NCBI GenBank assembly: GCA_002329075.1
Contig: DCXR01000077.1
Span: 28,320-36,595, forward strand
From: Candidatus Neomicrothrix sp. UBA2131
GTDB lineage: Bacteria; Actinomycetota; Acidimicrobiia; Acidimicrobiales; MedAcidi-G1
Reading direction: 5' to 3'
Length of the DNA: 8,276 bases
The translations under genes were made by a program, and so were the position numbers. Numbering within the stretch: position 1 is the stretch's first letter; each line of letters opens with the position of its first letter. Under the pieces are notes generated by a model. It was given only the letters and a program-made list of their open reading frames with translations. It had not been told where the DNA came from and made no database searches. Shown piece by piece: positions 1 to 6,108 of the stretch.

Positions 1-1020
1 CTCGAGGGCATGGCTTCAGGGCTTCGCCAGGTGGCCACCCTGCCGGACCCGGTGGGGGAGGTCACCGCAGCCTGGGATCGACCCAACGGACTCCACATTT
101 CCAGGGTCCGTGTCCCGCTCGGCGTGGTTGCGATCATCTACGAGATGCGCCCGAACGTCACCAGCGACGCCTTTGGCCTGTGCCTCAAGTCCGGCAACGT
201 TGCGTTCCTGCGGGGCTCCTCGGCCGCCCTGGAGTCGAACCGGGCCATCGCCGCCTCTATTCGGGCTGCCGTCGAAGGCAACGGACTGCCCGCCGATGCG
301 CTGCTCCTCGTCGAGGACGTCAGCCGTGAGGCCGCCGTCGAGTTCATGCAACTGCGCGACAGCATCGACTGCCTGATCCCGAGGGGAGGCCCCTCGCTGA
401 TCCGCTCCATCCTCGACAACGCCACCGTTCCCTACGTGATCGACGGAGACGGCAACTGCCACGTCTACGTCGATGCCGCAGCCGATCTCGAGATGGCGGT
501 CTCGATCCTCCACAATGCCAAGACCCACCGGCCGTCGGTGTGCAACGCAGCCGAAAGCCTCGTGGTCCATGCCGACGTGGCCGAAGAGTTCCTGCCGATG
601 GCCCTGGCCGCCCTCGACGGCGTCGAGTTCGTGGGAGACGGACGCTCGCGCGTCGTCGCACCGTCGATCGGGGTGGCCCACGACGACGACTACGCCACCG
701 AGTTCCTCGACCTCAAGATCTCCGTGCGGGTGGTCACCGACCTCGACGATGCCATCGAGCATGTCAACCAGACCGGCAGCGGTCACTCCGAGGCCATCGT
801 CACCGGCGACGAGGCGGCTGCCGAGCGGTTCTGCAACGAAGTCGACGCAGCCGCAGTCCTGGTCAATGCCTCGACCCGCTTCGTAGACGGCGAGGAGTTC
901 GGCTTTGGAGCAGAGATCGGCATCAGCACCCAGAAACTCCATGCCCGCGGGCCCATGGGCCTCGCACAGCTGACCACCGAGAAGTACCTGGTGCGCGGCG
1001 ACGGCCAGATCCGGGCCTGA
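1..1020 (+). CDS. proA: Gamma-glutamyl phosphate reductase, 5'-truncated by window edge
   Basis: ProA is a cytoplasmic enzyme that reduces gamma-glutamyl phosphate to glutamate-5-semialdehyde with NADPH, the second step of proline synthesis from glutamate. The frame is open from base 1, so the gene begins upstream. 339 codons are visible against about 417 residues in E. coli ProA, so roughly 80 N-terminal residues are missing; the ATG at 10 is internal. Family motifs run in order: RRVPLG-like RVPLGVVAIIYEMRPNVT (cofactor-domain segment), LCLKSGN, DCLIPRGG, the catalytic-cysteine segment RPSVCNAAES (Cys at codon 181 of the fragment), LVNASTRF and the terminal STQKLHARGPMGL signature. The ending IRA is identical to that of E. 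coli ProA. The gene is followed by a 71-nt gap and then an unrelated ATPase gene with its own promoter signal. proB is expected just outside the left edge. The identification is secure. Confidence 0.97.
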   Translation, partial: LEGMASGLRQVATLPDPVGEVTAAWDRPNGLHISRVRVPLGVVAIIYEMRPNVTSDAFGLCLKSGNVAFLRGSSAALESNRAIAASIRAAVEGNGLPADALLLVEDVSREAAVEFMQLRDSIDCLIPRGGPSLIRSILDNATVPYVIDGDGNCHVYVDAAADLEMAVSILHNAKTHRPSVCNAAESLVVHADVAEEFLPMALAALDGVEFVGDGRSRVVAPSIGVAHDDDYATEFLDLKISVRVVTDLDDAIEHVNQTGSGHSEAIVTGDEAAAERFCNEVDAAAVLVNASTRFVDGEEFGFGAEIGISTQKLHARGPMGLAQLTTEKYLVRGDGQIRA

Positions 1021-1078
1021 GGCACCCGAACCTGCCCCGAGCCTGCTTGCCGACTGCGGTCCTTCGGTTACCGGTCGG

Positions 1079-1084
1079 TACGAT
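1079..1084 (+). promoter_or_regulatory. Putative -10 box (TACGAT) of a leaderless promoter for the MoxR gene
   Basis: TACGAT matches the actinobacterial TANNNT -10 consensus and ends 7 nt before the ATG at 1092, so transcription would start at or next to the start codon. No good Shine-Dalgarno sequence precedes this ATG, which agrees with leaderless translation. I see no convincing -35 hexamer. The same arrangement recurs before three other genes in this window. This is a motif-based inference. Confidence 0.5.
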
Positions 1085-1091
1085 CGCCTCC

Positions 1092-1979
1092 ATGTTCCAC
1101 CGTTTCGAAGACGTCGCGTCCGTTCGCACCAAGTTGGCCGACGCCAAGTACCTGGCCGACGAGGGGATCGCCGGCATCGTCTACCTGGCCGACCGCCTCG
1201 GCAAGCCGGTCCTCGTCGAGGGCCCGGCCGGCACCGGCAAGACCGAACTGGCCAAGTGTGTCGCCGAGGTGACCGGCTCGCGTCTGATCCGACTCCAGTG
1301 CTACGAGGGCCTCGACGAGTCCAAGGCCCTCTACGAGTGGAACTACAAGAAGCAACTCCTGCGCATCCAGACCGAGGAGGACAGCGACTGGACCGAGATC
1401 GAGGACGACCTCTTCTCCGAGGAGTTCCTGTTGACCCGACCGCTACTCGAGGCCATCCGGGCCGAGGATCCCGTCGTGCTGCTGGTGGACGAGGTCGACC
1501 GGCTCGAGATCGAGACCGAGGCCCTGCTGCTCGAGATCCTCTCTGAGTACCAGGTGTCGATTCCCGAACTGGGTACGGTCGTCGCAACCCAGGTGCCGCT
1601 GGTGTTCCTCACCTCGAACGCAACCCGTGAACTCTCCGAGGCCCTCAAGCGCCGGTGCCTCTACCTCTACATCGACTATCCGGACCTCGACCGCGAGCGC
1701 CAGATCATCGAGTCCAAGGTCGAGGGCATCAACGAGAACCTGGCAGACCAGGTCGCCCGCATCGTCCGATCGGTCCGCCAACTCGACCTCAAGAAGCACC
1801 CCTCGGTCTCCGAGACGCTCGACTGGGCCCGCACGCTGGTGCTGCTGGGCATCGACAAGGTCGACGCCCAGACGGCCACCGACACGGTCAACGTCCTGCT
1901 CAAGTACCGCACTGACATCGACAAGGCGGTCAAGGAGTTCGCCGACAACCAGGACGAACTGGTCCCCGAAGGGACCTGA
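1092..1979 (+). CDS. MoxR-family AAA+ ATPase (CoxD-like)
   Basis: This 295-residue cytoplasmic AAA+ ATPase belongs to the MoxR group. In studied cases these act with VWA-domain partners as chaperones for protein maturation or metal-centre assembly; CoxD of carbon monoxide dehydrogenase is the closest named relative. Visible motifs are Walker A GPAGTGKT (residues 44-51), Walker B VVLLVDEVD (128-136, D133/E134), sensor 1 LTSN (173-176, N176) and arginine-finger candidates KRR (186-188). The C-terminal helical lid contains SVSETLDWARTL, the usual sensor 2 segment. An acidic insertion lies at about 94-110. The start is ATG 1092: it precedes the first conserved AAA+ segment by the normal distance and has a -10 box just upstream. 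The frame is open further 5', to 540, but that part overlaps proA and has no family similarity. A CoxE-like VWA gene follows after 25 nt and is probably co-transcribed. The family call is firm; the client is unknown. Confidence 0.92.
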   Translation: MFHRFEDVASVRTKLADAKYLADEGIAGIVYLADRLGKPVLVEGPAGTGKTELAKCVAEVTGSRLIRLQCYEGLDESKALYEWNYKKQLLRIQTEEDSDWTEIEDDLFSEEFLLTRPLLEAIRAEDPVVLLVDEVDRLEIETEALLLEILSEYQVSIPELGTVVATQVPLVFLTSNATRELSEALKRRCLYLYIDYPDLDRERQIIESKVEGINENLADQVARIVRSVRQLDLKKHPSVSETLDWARTLVLLGIDKVDAQTATDTVNVLLKYRTDIDKAVKEFADNQDELVPEGT

Positions 1980-2004
1980 ACGCCCGGCTCGACATCGGAG
2001 TCCC

Positions 2005-3480
2005 ATGGTGAGCCTCGCCGAACCCACCACCCACGGGGGTGAGAAGCCGCTCCTCGACCTGCTCAGCGACTTCATCGTCGAACTCCGCCGGGCCGGGCTG
2101 CCGGTCAGCCTGACCGAGAACCTCGATGCCATGGAGGCGGTCACCCACATCCCGATCGAGGACCGGGAGGCCTTCAAGTACGCCCTCGGGGCGACGCTGG
2201 TCAAGAACCATGCGCACTGGAAGGCGTTCGAGGTCGTTTTCGAGGTCTACTTCTCGCTGCGGGGACCCGAATACGACGTGATCGGCGAGGGCGACGATGC
2301 CGAAGGGCCAGACGGCGAGGTCGCTCCCGGCGACGGCCAGCAGCCGCAGGGCGGTGGTGGTGGCATGCAGGCCCTCACTCCCGAGCAACTGGCCGAGATG
2401 CTGTTCAAGGCACTCATGAACGGCGACGCCGCGATGCTCGCCGCCCTTGCACGCCAGGCGGTCACGCGCTTCGCCGGCATGGAACCCGGCCGACCAGTCG
2501 GCGGCACCTACTACCTGTACCGCACGCTGCGGAACCTCGAGCTCGACGACCTGCTCGAGCAACTCATGGAGGCCTCCCGGGAGGACGCCCCCGAGGACCT
2601 GACGCCGCTCGAGGAGCGTCTCGAACGCGACGAGTTCTCGGACCGGATCGAGCAACTCAAACGGGAGATCGAGGCCGAGATCCGCCGTCGCCTGGTTGCC
2701 GACCGCGGCGTAGATGCCATGGCCAAGACACTCCGCAAGCCCCTGCCCGAGGACGTCGACTTCATGCACGCATCACGCGAGGAGCTGGCGAACCTTCGCA
2801 AGGCCATCTACCCGCTCACCCGCAAGCTGGCGGCCAGGCTGGCCCGCAAGCGTCGCCACGGCCGCAAGGGGGCCCTTGACTTCCGCAGCACGATGCGCCA
2901 TTCGCTCAGCTACGGGGGCGTCCCGGCCGAGCTCAAGTTCCGCTACCCCCGACCAGCGAAGCCCGAGATCATGGTGGTTGCCGACATCTCGGGTTCGGTG
3001 GCGGCGTTCGCCCGGTTCACCCTCCACCTCGTCTACGCCATCAGCAACCAGTTCTCGAAGGTGCGGTCCTACGTGTTCATAGACGGCCTCGACGAGGTCA
3101 CCCGCTTCTTCGACGGGGTCGAGGACATCGGCGAGGCGGTTCACCGGGTCAACACCGAGGCCGACGTGGTCTGGGTGGACGGGCACTCCGACTACGGCCA
3201 CGCCTTCGGTGTGTTCTGGGAGCGCTACAACCGCGACATCGGCCCCAAGACGACGGTCCTGGTGCTCGGCGACGCCCGCAACAACTACCACGCCTCCCAG
3301 TCCTGGATCCTCAAGGAGGTCCAGCAGAGGGCCCGCAAGGTCTACTGGCTGGACCCGGAGCCGAGGGCCTACTGGGACACCGGCGACTCGATCGTGGGGG
3401 AGTACGGCAACCACTGCGACGGCGTGTTCGAGGTACGCAACCTGCGCCAACTCGAGGCGTTCGTCGAGAAGTTGGTCTGA
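2005..3480 (+). CDS. CoxE-like VWA-domain protein, partner of the MoxR ATPase
   Basis: This 491-residue protein resembles the CoxE family of VWA (von Willebrand A) proteins, which pair with MoxR ATPases and are thought to bind the client or present a metal ion. The N-terminal part (about 10-90) is helical and carries the family-type segment LRRAGLPVSLTENLDAM. A low-complexity acidic and glycine-rich linker lies at about 93-118, ending in GGGGG. A charged helical region (about 170-300) is rich in Glu, Arg and Lys. The C-terminal VWA domain starts near 320 with a complete MIDAS DxSxS motif, DISGS (D327, S329, S331). The second MIDAS element is probably S395 in GHSDYG (Ser in place of the usual Thr), and the third is D423 in VLGDARNNY. 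ATG 2005 is chosen because the CoxE-like similarity begins just after it and GGAG lies 4 nt upstream; the frame is open to 1627 but that part overlaps the ATPase gene. No signal peptide or membrane segment is seen, so a cytoplasmic location is expected. Confidence 0.88.
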   Translation: MVSLAEPTTHGGEKPLLDLLSDFIVELRRAGLPVSLTENLDAMEAVTHIPIEDREAFKYALGATLVKNHAHWKAFEVVFEVYFSLRGPEYDVIGEGDDAEGPDGEVAPGDGQQPQGGGGGMQALTPEQLAEMLFKALMNGDAAMLAALARQAVTRFAGMEPGRPVGGTYYLYRTLRNLELDDLLEQLMEASREDAPEDLTPLEERLERDEFSDRIEQLKREIEAEIRRRLVADRGVDAMAKTLRKPLPEDVDFMHASREELANLRKAIYPLTRKLAARLARKRRHGRKGALDFRSTMRHSLSYGGVPAELKFRYPRPAKPEIMVVADISGSVAAFARFTLHLVYAISNQFSKVRSYVFIDGLDEVTRFFDGVEDIGEAVHRVNTEADVVWVDGHSDYGHAFGVFWERYNRDIGPKTTVLVLGDARNNYHASQSWILKEVQQRARKVYWLDPEPRAYWDTGDSIVGEYGNHCDGVFEVRNLRQLEAFVEKLV

Positions 3481-3481
3481 A

Positions 3482-3499
3482 CCGGAGAGCAGACTCCGG
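3482..3499. terminator. Hairpin between convergent genes, candidate bidirectional terminator
   Basis: CCGGAG and CTCCGG form a perfect 6-bp stem around a 6-nt loop (AGCAGA). It fills most of the 24-nt gap between the stop codon of the VWA gene and the stop codon of the convergent DAHP synthase gene. There is no T-run on either side, so it is not a classical intrinsic terminator. Placement and symmetry still suit a shared transcription end. Confidence 0.45.
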
Positions 3500-3504
3500 A
3501 ACTG

Positions 3505-4887
3505 CTAGGCGTGGCCGTTGCGCAGGAACTCGGCGAGCCGGAACGCCAGGTCGACGCTCTGCATGCCGTTGAGGCGGGGGTCGCACATGGTCTCGTAGCG
3601 GTGCTCGAGGTCCGTGGAGGCCACCTCGCCGCCGCCGCCGAGGCACTCGGTTACGTCGTCGCCGGTGAGCTCGAGGTGCACGCCACCCGGGTTGGTCCCT
3701 ACATAGCGGTGGGCGGCGAAGAAGCCGGAGACCTCGGCGAGCACGTCGTCGAAGTGGCGGGTCTTGTGGCCGTCGTCGGCGGTGAACGTGTTGCCGTGCA
3801 TCGGATCGCACACCCACACGACCGGGTGGTCGGCATCCCTGACGGCTTCCAGGAGGGGCGGCAGTGCGTCGACGACCTTCGTGGCGCCCAGCCGGGTGAT
3901 GAGCGTGAGCCGACCCGGCATGCGGTCGGGGTTGAGCGCCTCGCACAGGGCCAGCACCTCGTTGGGGGTAGCCGACGGCCCCACCTTGCAACCCAGCGGG
4001 TTGTGGACACCGCGCAGGAACTCGATGTGGGCACCGTCGAGTTGGCGGGTGCGGTCGCCGATCCAGAGCATGTGGGCCGAGCAGTCGTACCAGCCGCCGG
4101 TGAGGGAGTCGCGACGGGTCAGGGCCTCCTCGTAGCCGAGCAGGAGGGCCTCGTGGCTGGTGTAGAAGTCGACCTGGCTGAGTTCGGACAACCGCTCGGA
4201 GGTGACGCCGCAGGCGCGCATGAACTGCACGGCCCGGTCGATCTCGGCGGCCAGGGCGTCGTAGCGTTGGCCGACGGGGCTGGCGGCGACGAACTCGCGG
4301 TTCCACTGGTGGACGCGTGAGAGGTCGGCGAAGCCACCCTTGGTGAATGCGCGCAGCAGGTTGAGGGTGGCGGCAGCCCGGTTGTAGGCGGTCAGGAGGC
4401 GTGACGGATCGGCAGCACGTTCGCCCTCGGTGAAGCCGATGTCGTTGACGATGTGGCCGCGGAATGCAGGGAGTTCGAGGCCGTCGACGGTCTCGGTTTC
4501 GCTTGAGCGGGGCTTGGCGAACTGTCCGGCGATGCGGCCGACCTTGACCACGGGAACACCGGTGAAGTAGGTGAGTACGACCGCCATCTGGAGGATCACC
4601 CGCAGCCGGTCGCGGATCGAATCGGCCGAGGTGTCGAAGGACTCGGCGCAGTCGCCTGCCTGGAGCAGGAACGCCTCGCCACGGGAGACAGCGGCGAGGC
4701 CCTCGGTCAGGTCCCGTGCCTCTCCGGCGAAGACCAGCGGCGGCAGGTTGGCCATCTCCTTGAGGACGGCCTCGTGGGCGGCGTCGTCGGGCCAGGTCGG
4801 CTGTTGCAGGGCGACCCGCTCACGCCAGGTGCGGGGGTGCCAGTGGGCGGGGGAATCTGCGGGGGTGTCGGCGAGAGAAGTGTCCAC
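3505..4887 (-). CDS. aroG: 3-deoxy-D-arabino-heptulosonate 7-phosphate synthase, class II (AroG type)
   Basis: This enzyme condenses phosphoenolpyruvate and erythrose 4-phosphate to DAHP, the first committed step of the shikimate pathway to aromatic amino acids; it is cytoplasmic and metal-dependent. From GTG 4887 the protein has 460 residues, against 462 in Mycobacterium tuberculosis AroG, and aligns along its whole length. Conserved segments are QQPTWP (29-33 area), AFLLQAGDCAESF with metal-ligand Cys80, KVGRIAGQFAKPRS (115-128, substrate binding), HQWNREFV, SHEALLL, GDRTRQLDGAH, CDPMHGNT (360-367, His364), Glu406 in HLELTG and Asp436 in CDPRLN. Cys80, His364, Glu406 and Asp436 match the four metal ligands of the mycobacterial enzyme. 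An in-frame ATG at 5037 would add 50 Pro/Ala-rich residues and overlap the sigma gene by 56 nt; the GTG is preferred for length and for a TAGGAT box 8 nt upstream. In mycobacteria this enzyme is feedback-regulated and binds chorismate mutase; that cannot be judged here. Confidence 0.95.
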   Translation of the reverse strand: MDTSLADTPADSPAHWHPRTWRERVALQQPTWPDDAAHEAVLKEMANLPPLVFAGEARDLTEGLAAVSRGEAFLLQAGDCAESFDTSADSIRDRLRVILQMAVVLTYFTGVPVVKVGRIAGQFAKPRSSETETVDGLELPAFRGHIVNDIGFTEGERAADPSRLLTAYNRAAATLNLLRAFTKGGFADLSRVHQWNREFVAASPVGQRYDALAAEIDRAVQFMRACGVTSERLSELSQVDFYTSHEALLLGYEEALTRRDSLTGGWYDCSAHMLWIGDRTRQLDGAHIEFLRGVHNPLGCKVGPSATPNEVLALCEALNPDRMPGRLTLITRLGATKVVDALPPLLEAVRDADHPVVWVCDPMHGNTFTADDGHKTRHFDDVLAEVSGFFAAHRYVGTNPGGVHLELTGDDVTECLGGGGEVASTDLEHRYETMCDPRLNGMQSVDLAFRLAEFLRNGHA

Positions 4888-4895
4888 GGGAATGA

Positions 4896-4901
4896 ATCCT
4901 A
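4896..4901 (-). promoter_or_regulatory. Putative -10 box (TAGGAT) of a leaderless promoter for the DAHP synthase gene
   Basis: Read on the minus strand, TAGGAT ends 8 nt before GTG 4887. It fits the TANNNT pattern seen upstream of other genes here, and no Shine-Dalgarno sequence intervenes. It supports GTG 4887 as the start and suggests the gene is transcribed independently of the upstream sigma gene. Motif-based only; no clear -35. Confidence 0.5.
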
Positions 4902-4951
4902 GGGCGAGGGCGCGCGCGTGCCCCTGCGGGTTTTCGGGGTCTGCGGGTGGC

Positions 4952-4969
4952 GCCGGCTGGGTTGCCGGC
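4952..4969 (-). terminator. Hairpin after the sigma gene, weak terminator candidate
   Basis: Two GCCGGC copies, each self-complementary, flank a 6-nt spacer and can form a 6-bp GC stem. On the minus strand this starts 12 nt after the sigma stop codon and lies before the DAHP synthase promoter box. There is no T-run, and CCCCTGC at 4921-4927 could pair instead with GCAGGGG at 4968-4974. It may end sigma transcription, or it may be chance in GC-rich DNA. Confidence 0.3.
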
Positions 4970-4981
4970 AGGGGGCGTGGC

Positions 4982-5815
4982 TCAGGCTGCGTCGTTGGCG
5001 AAGTCTTCGGCGCGGTCACGCACAGTGCTGACGGCACGCTTCACCAGGCGTCGGGCGGCCTCTGCAGTCACACCGAGTTCCTCACCGACCTCGCGGTACG
5101 AGCGCTTGCGGCCGTCGTGGAGCCCGAAACGCTGTTCGACGGCGTAGCGGGCCCGGGTGTCGAGGACGTCGAGCAGGCCCATCGCCATGTCATTCTCGGC
5201 CTGGGCCATGACCTGCGACTCTGGCCCCGGCTTGGAGTCGGGGAGGAGGTCGACCAGTTCGTTGCTGTCGTCGTCTCCGATGGTGCGGTCGAGTGAGGTC
5301 GGGGTGGTGAGCCGATGCAGGCGGGCGTGCTCCTCGTCGAGTTCGTCGCCGTTGCCGGAGACAGCTCGCAGGGCGGCCCGGAGGCTGGCCGACCGGTCGC
5401 CGGGGAGGCGGACCAGGCTGGCCTTCTGGTCGAGGGCCCGACCGATGGCCTGGCGGATCCAGAAGGTTGCATATGTCGAGAACTTGAAGCCCTTGCGCCA
5501 GTCGAACTTGTCGACGGCGTGCTCGAGGCCGAGGTTGCCCTCCTGGATGAGGTCGAGCAGCTCCATGCCGGGCGGCAGGGGATAGCGGCGGGCGACGCTC
5601 ACGACCAGCCGGAGGTTGGAGCGGATGAACCGGTCCTTGGCCTGGGCGGCCTTGCGAATGGCACGGTCCAGGACGACGCCGGTTTCGCCGGCTTCCTTCT
5701 GGGCGCGAGCCTCGGCGCCCGCTTCGATGGTCTGGGACAACTCCCGCTCATCCTGGGCGTTGAGCAGGGGGACCATCCCGATCTCGTTCAGGTACTGGCC
5801 TACGGAATCACTCAT
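4982..5815 (-). CDS. RNA polymerase sigma factor, sigma-70 family, SigA/SigB-like with reduced region 3
   Basis: This 277-residue sigma factor would direct RNA polymerase to a promoter subset. Region 1.2 is at the very N-terminus (DSVGQYLNEIGMVPLL, 3-18). Region 2 is strongly SigA-like: NLRLVVSVARRY (67-78), ELLDLIQEGNLGL (85-97) and KFSTYATFWIRQAI (111-124). Region 3 (about 133-175) is short, roughly 15-20 residues less than in SigA, and lacks the usual helical pattern. Region 4 begins near TSLDRTIGDDD (173-183) and has a helix-turn-helix at about 240-262 (SYREVGEELGVTAEAARRLV). It lacks the long SigA N-terminal region 1.1, so it looks like a group 2 or 3 factor. ATG 5815 is chosen because region 1.2 starts two residues later and a weak AAGTGAGTG Shine-Dalgarno-like site (5826-5834) precedes it. 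The frame is open to ATG 5938, but that codon lies inside the likely promoter and the extra 41 residues look non-coding. The DAHP synthase gene follows after 94 nt. Confidence 0.93.
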   Translation of the reverse strand: MSDSVGQYLNEIGMVPLLNAQDERELSQTIEAGAEARAQKEAGETGVVLDRAIRKAAQAKDRFIRSNLRLVVSVARRYPLPPGMELLDLIQEGNLGLEHAVDKFDWRKGFKFSTYATFWIRQAIGRALDQKASLVRLPGDRSASLRAALRAVSGNGDELDEEHARLHRLTTPTSLDRTIGDDDSNELVDLLPDSKPGPESQVMAQAENDMAMGLLDVLDTRARYAVEQRFGLHDGRKRSYREVGEELGVTAEAARRLVKRAVSTVRDRAEDFANDAA

Positions 5816-5935
5816 TATCTGTTCACACTCACTTGCTCTATTCGGGGTCCGATTCGCGCGCAGGCGACCGGCGGATTTCTGGAGGTTGGGAGCCGGGCCG
5901 CAGGTTGGGGGGGTTCGACCGCTCCGACGAAGGGA

Positions 5936-5965
5936 CATATAAGCACAGATCGTCCTTCAGGTAAA
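5936..5965 (-). promoter_or_regulatory. Candidate promoter of the sigma factor gene
   Basis: On the minus strand a -35-like TTTACC (5965-5960) is followed after 17 nt by TTATAT (5942-5937). A TG one base upstream of that hexamer gives an extended -10 look (TGCTTATAT). An alternative register is TATATG with an 18-nt spacer. Initiation would fall near 5930, about 115 nt before the start codon. It lies in the most AT-rich part of the window. This is sequence inference without experimental support. Confidence 0.5.
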
Positions 5966-5974
5966 GAGATGATC
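5948..5974. repeat. Imperfect inverted repeat across the sigma promoter -35, possible operator
   Basis: GATCGTC (5948-5954) and GATGATC (5968-5974) are inverted copies with one mismatch in seven, separated by 13 nt, with centres 20 nt apart. The -35-like element lies between the arms. The geometry (about two helical turns) would suit a dimeric regulator, but arms this short can arise by chance. Confidence 0.25.
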
Positions 5975-6096
5975 GGGTGAAATAGGGCACACCCCCAGGA
6001 AACCTCCCGTATCGACCGGGATATTCCCCGTTGTGGCCTATACGGCGATCGGGTTTCGGGCGGACTTGCCCCGGATTTCGTTGCACGCATGGTGGG

Positions 6097-6102
6097 TAGG
6101 CT
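6097..6102 (+). promoter_or_regulatory. Putative -10 box (TAGGCT) of a leaderless promoter for nadD
   Basis: TAGGCT fits TANNNT and ends 6 nt before GTG 6109. No Shine-Dalgarno sequence lies in the intervening CCCGCC. No convincing -35 hexamer is found at 16-18 nt; TTGCAC at 6081-6086 is only 10 nt away. The position matches the pattern at the other candidate leaderless starts in the window. Confidence 0.5.
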
Positions 6103-6108
6103 CCCGCC

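Larger units (their letters stand above)
5816..6108. other. Divergent control region between the sigma gene and nadD
   Basis: These 293 bp separate two divergently transcribed genes and hold no convincing coding sequence. The stretch at about 5931-6000 is visibly less GC-rich than its surroundings. It contains a minus-strand promoter for the sigma gene (5936-5965) with an imperfect inverted repeat across its -35 element (5948-5974), and a -10 box next to the nadD start (6097-6102). The sigma mRNA leader would be about 115 nt if the promoter call is right. I see no riboswitch-like fold that I can name. A short symmetric element GGGATATTCCC (6018-6028) is present but too short to interpret. Confidence 0.7.

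Noticed and set aside
540..1091. N-terminal extension of the MoxR ATPase frame
   Set aside because: It overlaps proA in another frame and is Arg-rich; the ATPase similarity begins after ATG 1092, which has a -10 box just upstream.
16..1587. Long minus-strand open frame (523 codons) opposite proA and the MoxR gene
   Set aside because: It is antisense to two well-recognised genes, its translation is Arg/Pro/Gly-rich low-information sequence, and such frames are expected in high-GC DNA.
1627..2004. N-terminal extension of the VWA protein frame
   Set aside because: It overlaps the end of the ATPase gene and is Ser/Arg/Thr-rich without family similarity; CoxE-like sequence starts after ATG 2005.
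3511..4320. Plus-strand frame (269 codons) opposite the DAHP synthase gene
   Set aside because: It is the antisense shadow of a full-length, motif-complete enzyme gene; its Val/Gly/Glu-rich translation shows no recognisable domain.
4888..5037. Longer DAHP synthase start at ATG 5037
   Set aside because: It would add 50 Pro/Ala-rich residues and overlap the sigma gene; GTG 4887 gives 460 residues, matching the known family length, and follows a TAGGAT box.
5816..5938. Longer sigma factor start at ATG 5938
   Set aside because: That ATG lies within the candidate -10 region, and the extra 41 residues precede a region 1.2 that already begins immediately after ATG 5815.
6039..6044. TATACG as a second plus-strand -10 box for nadD
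   Set aside because: No acceptable -35 element lies at 16-18 nt upstream, and the match is isolated; it was not counted as a promoter.
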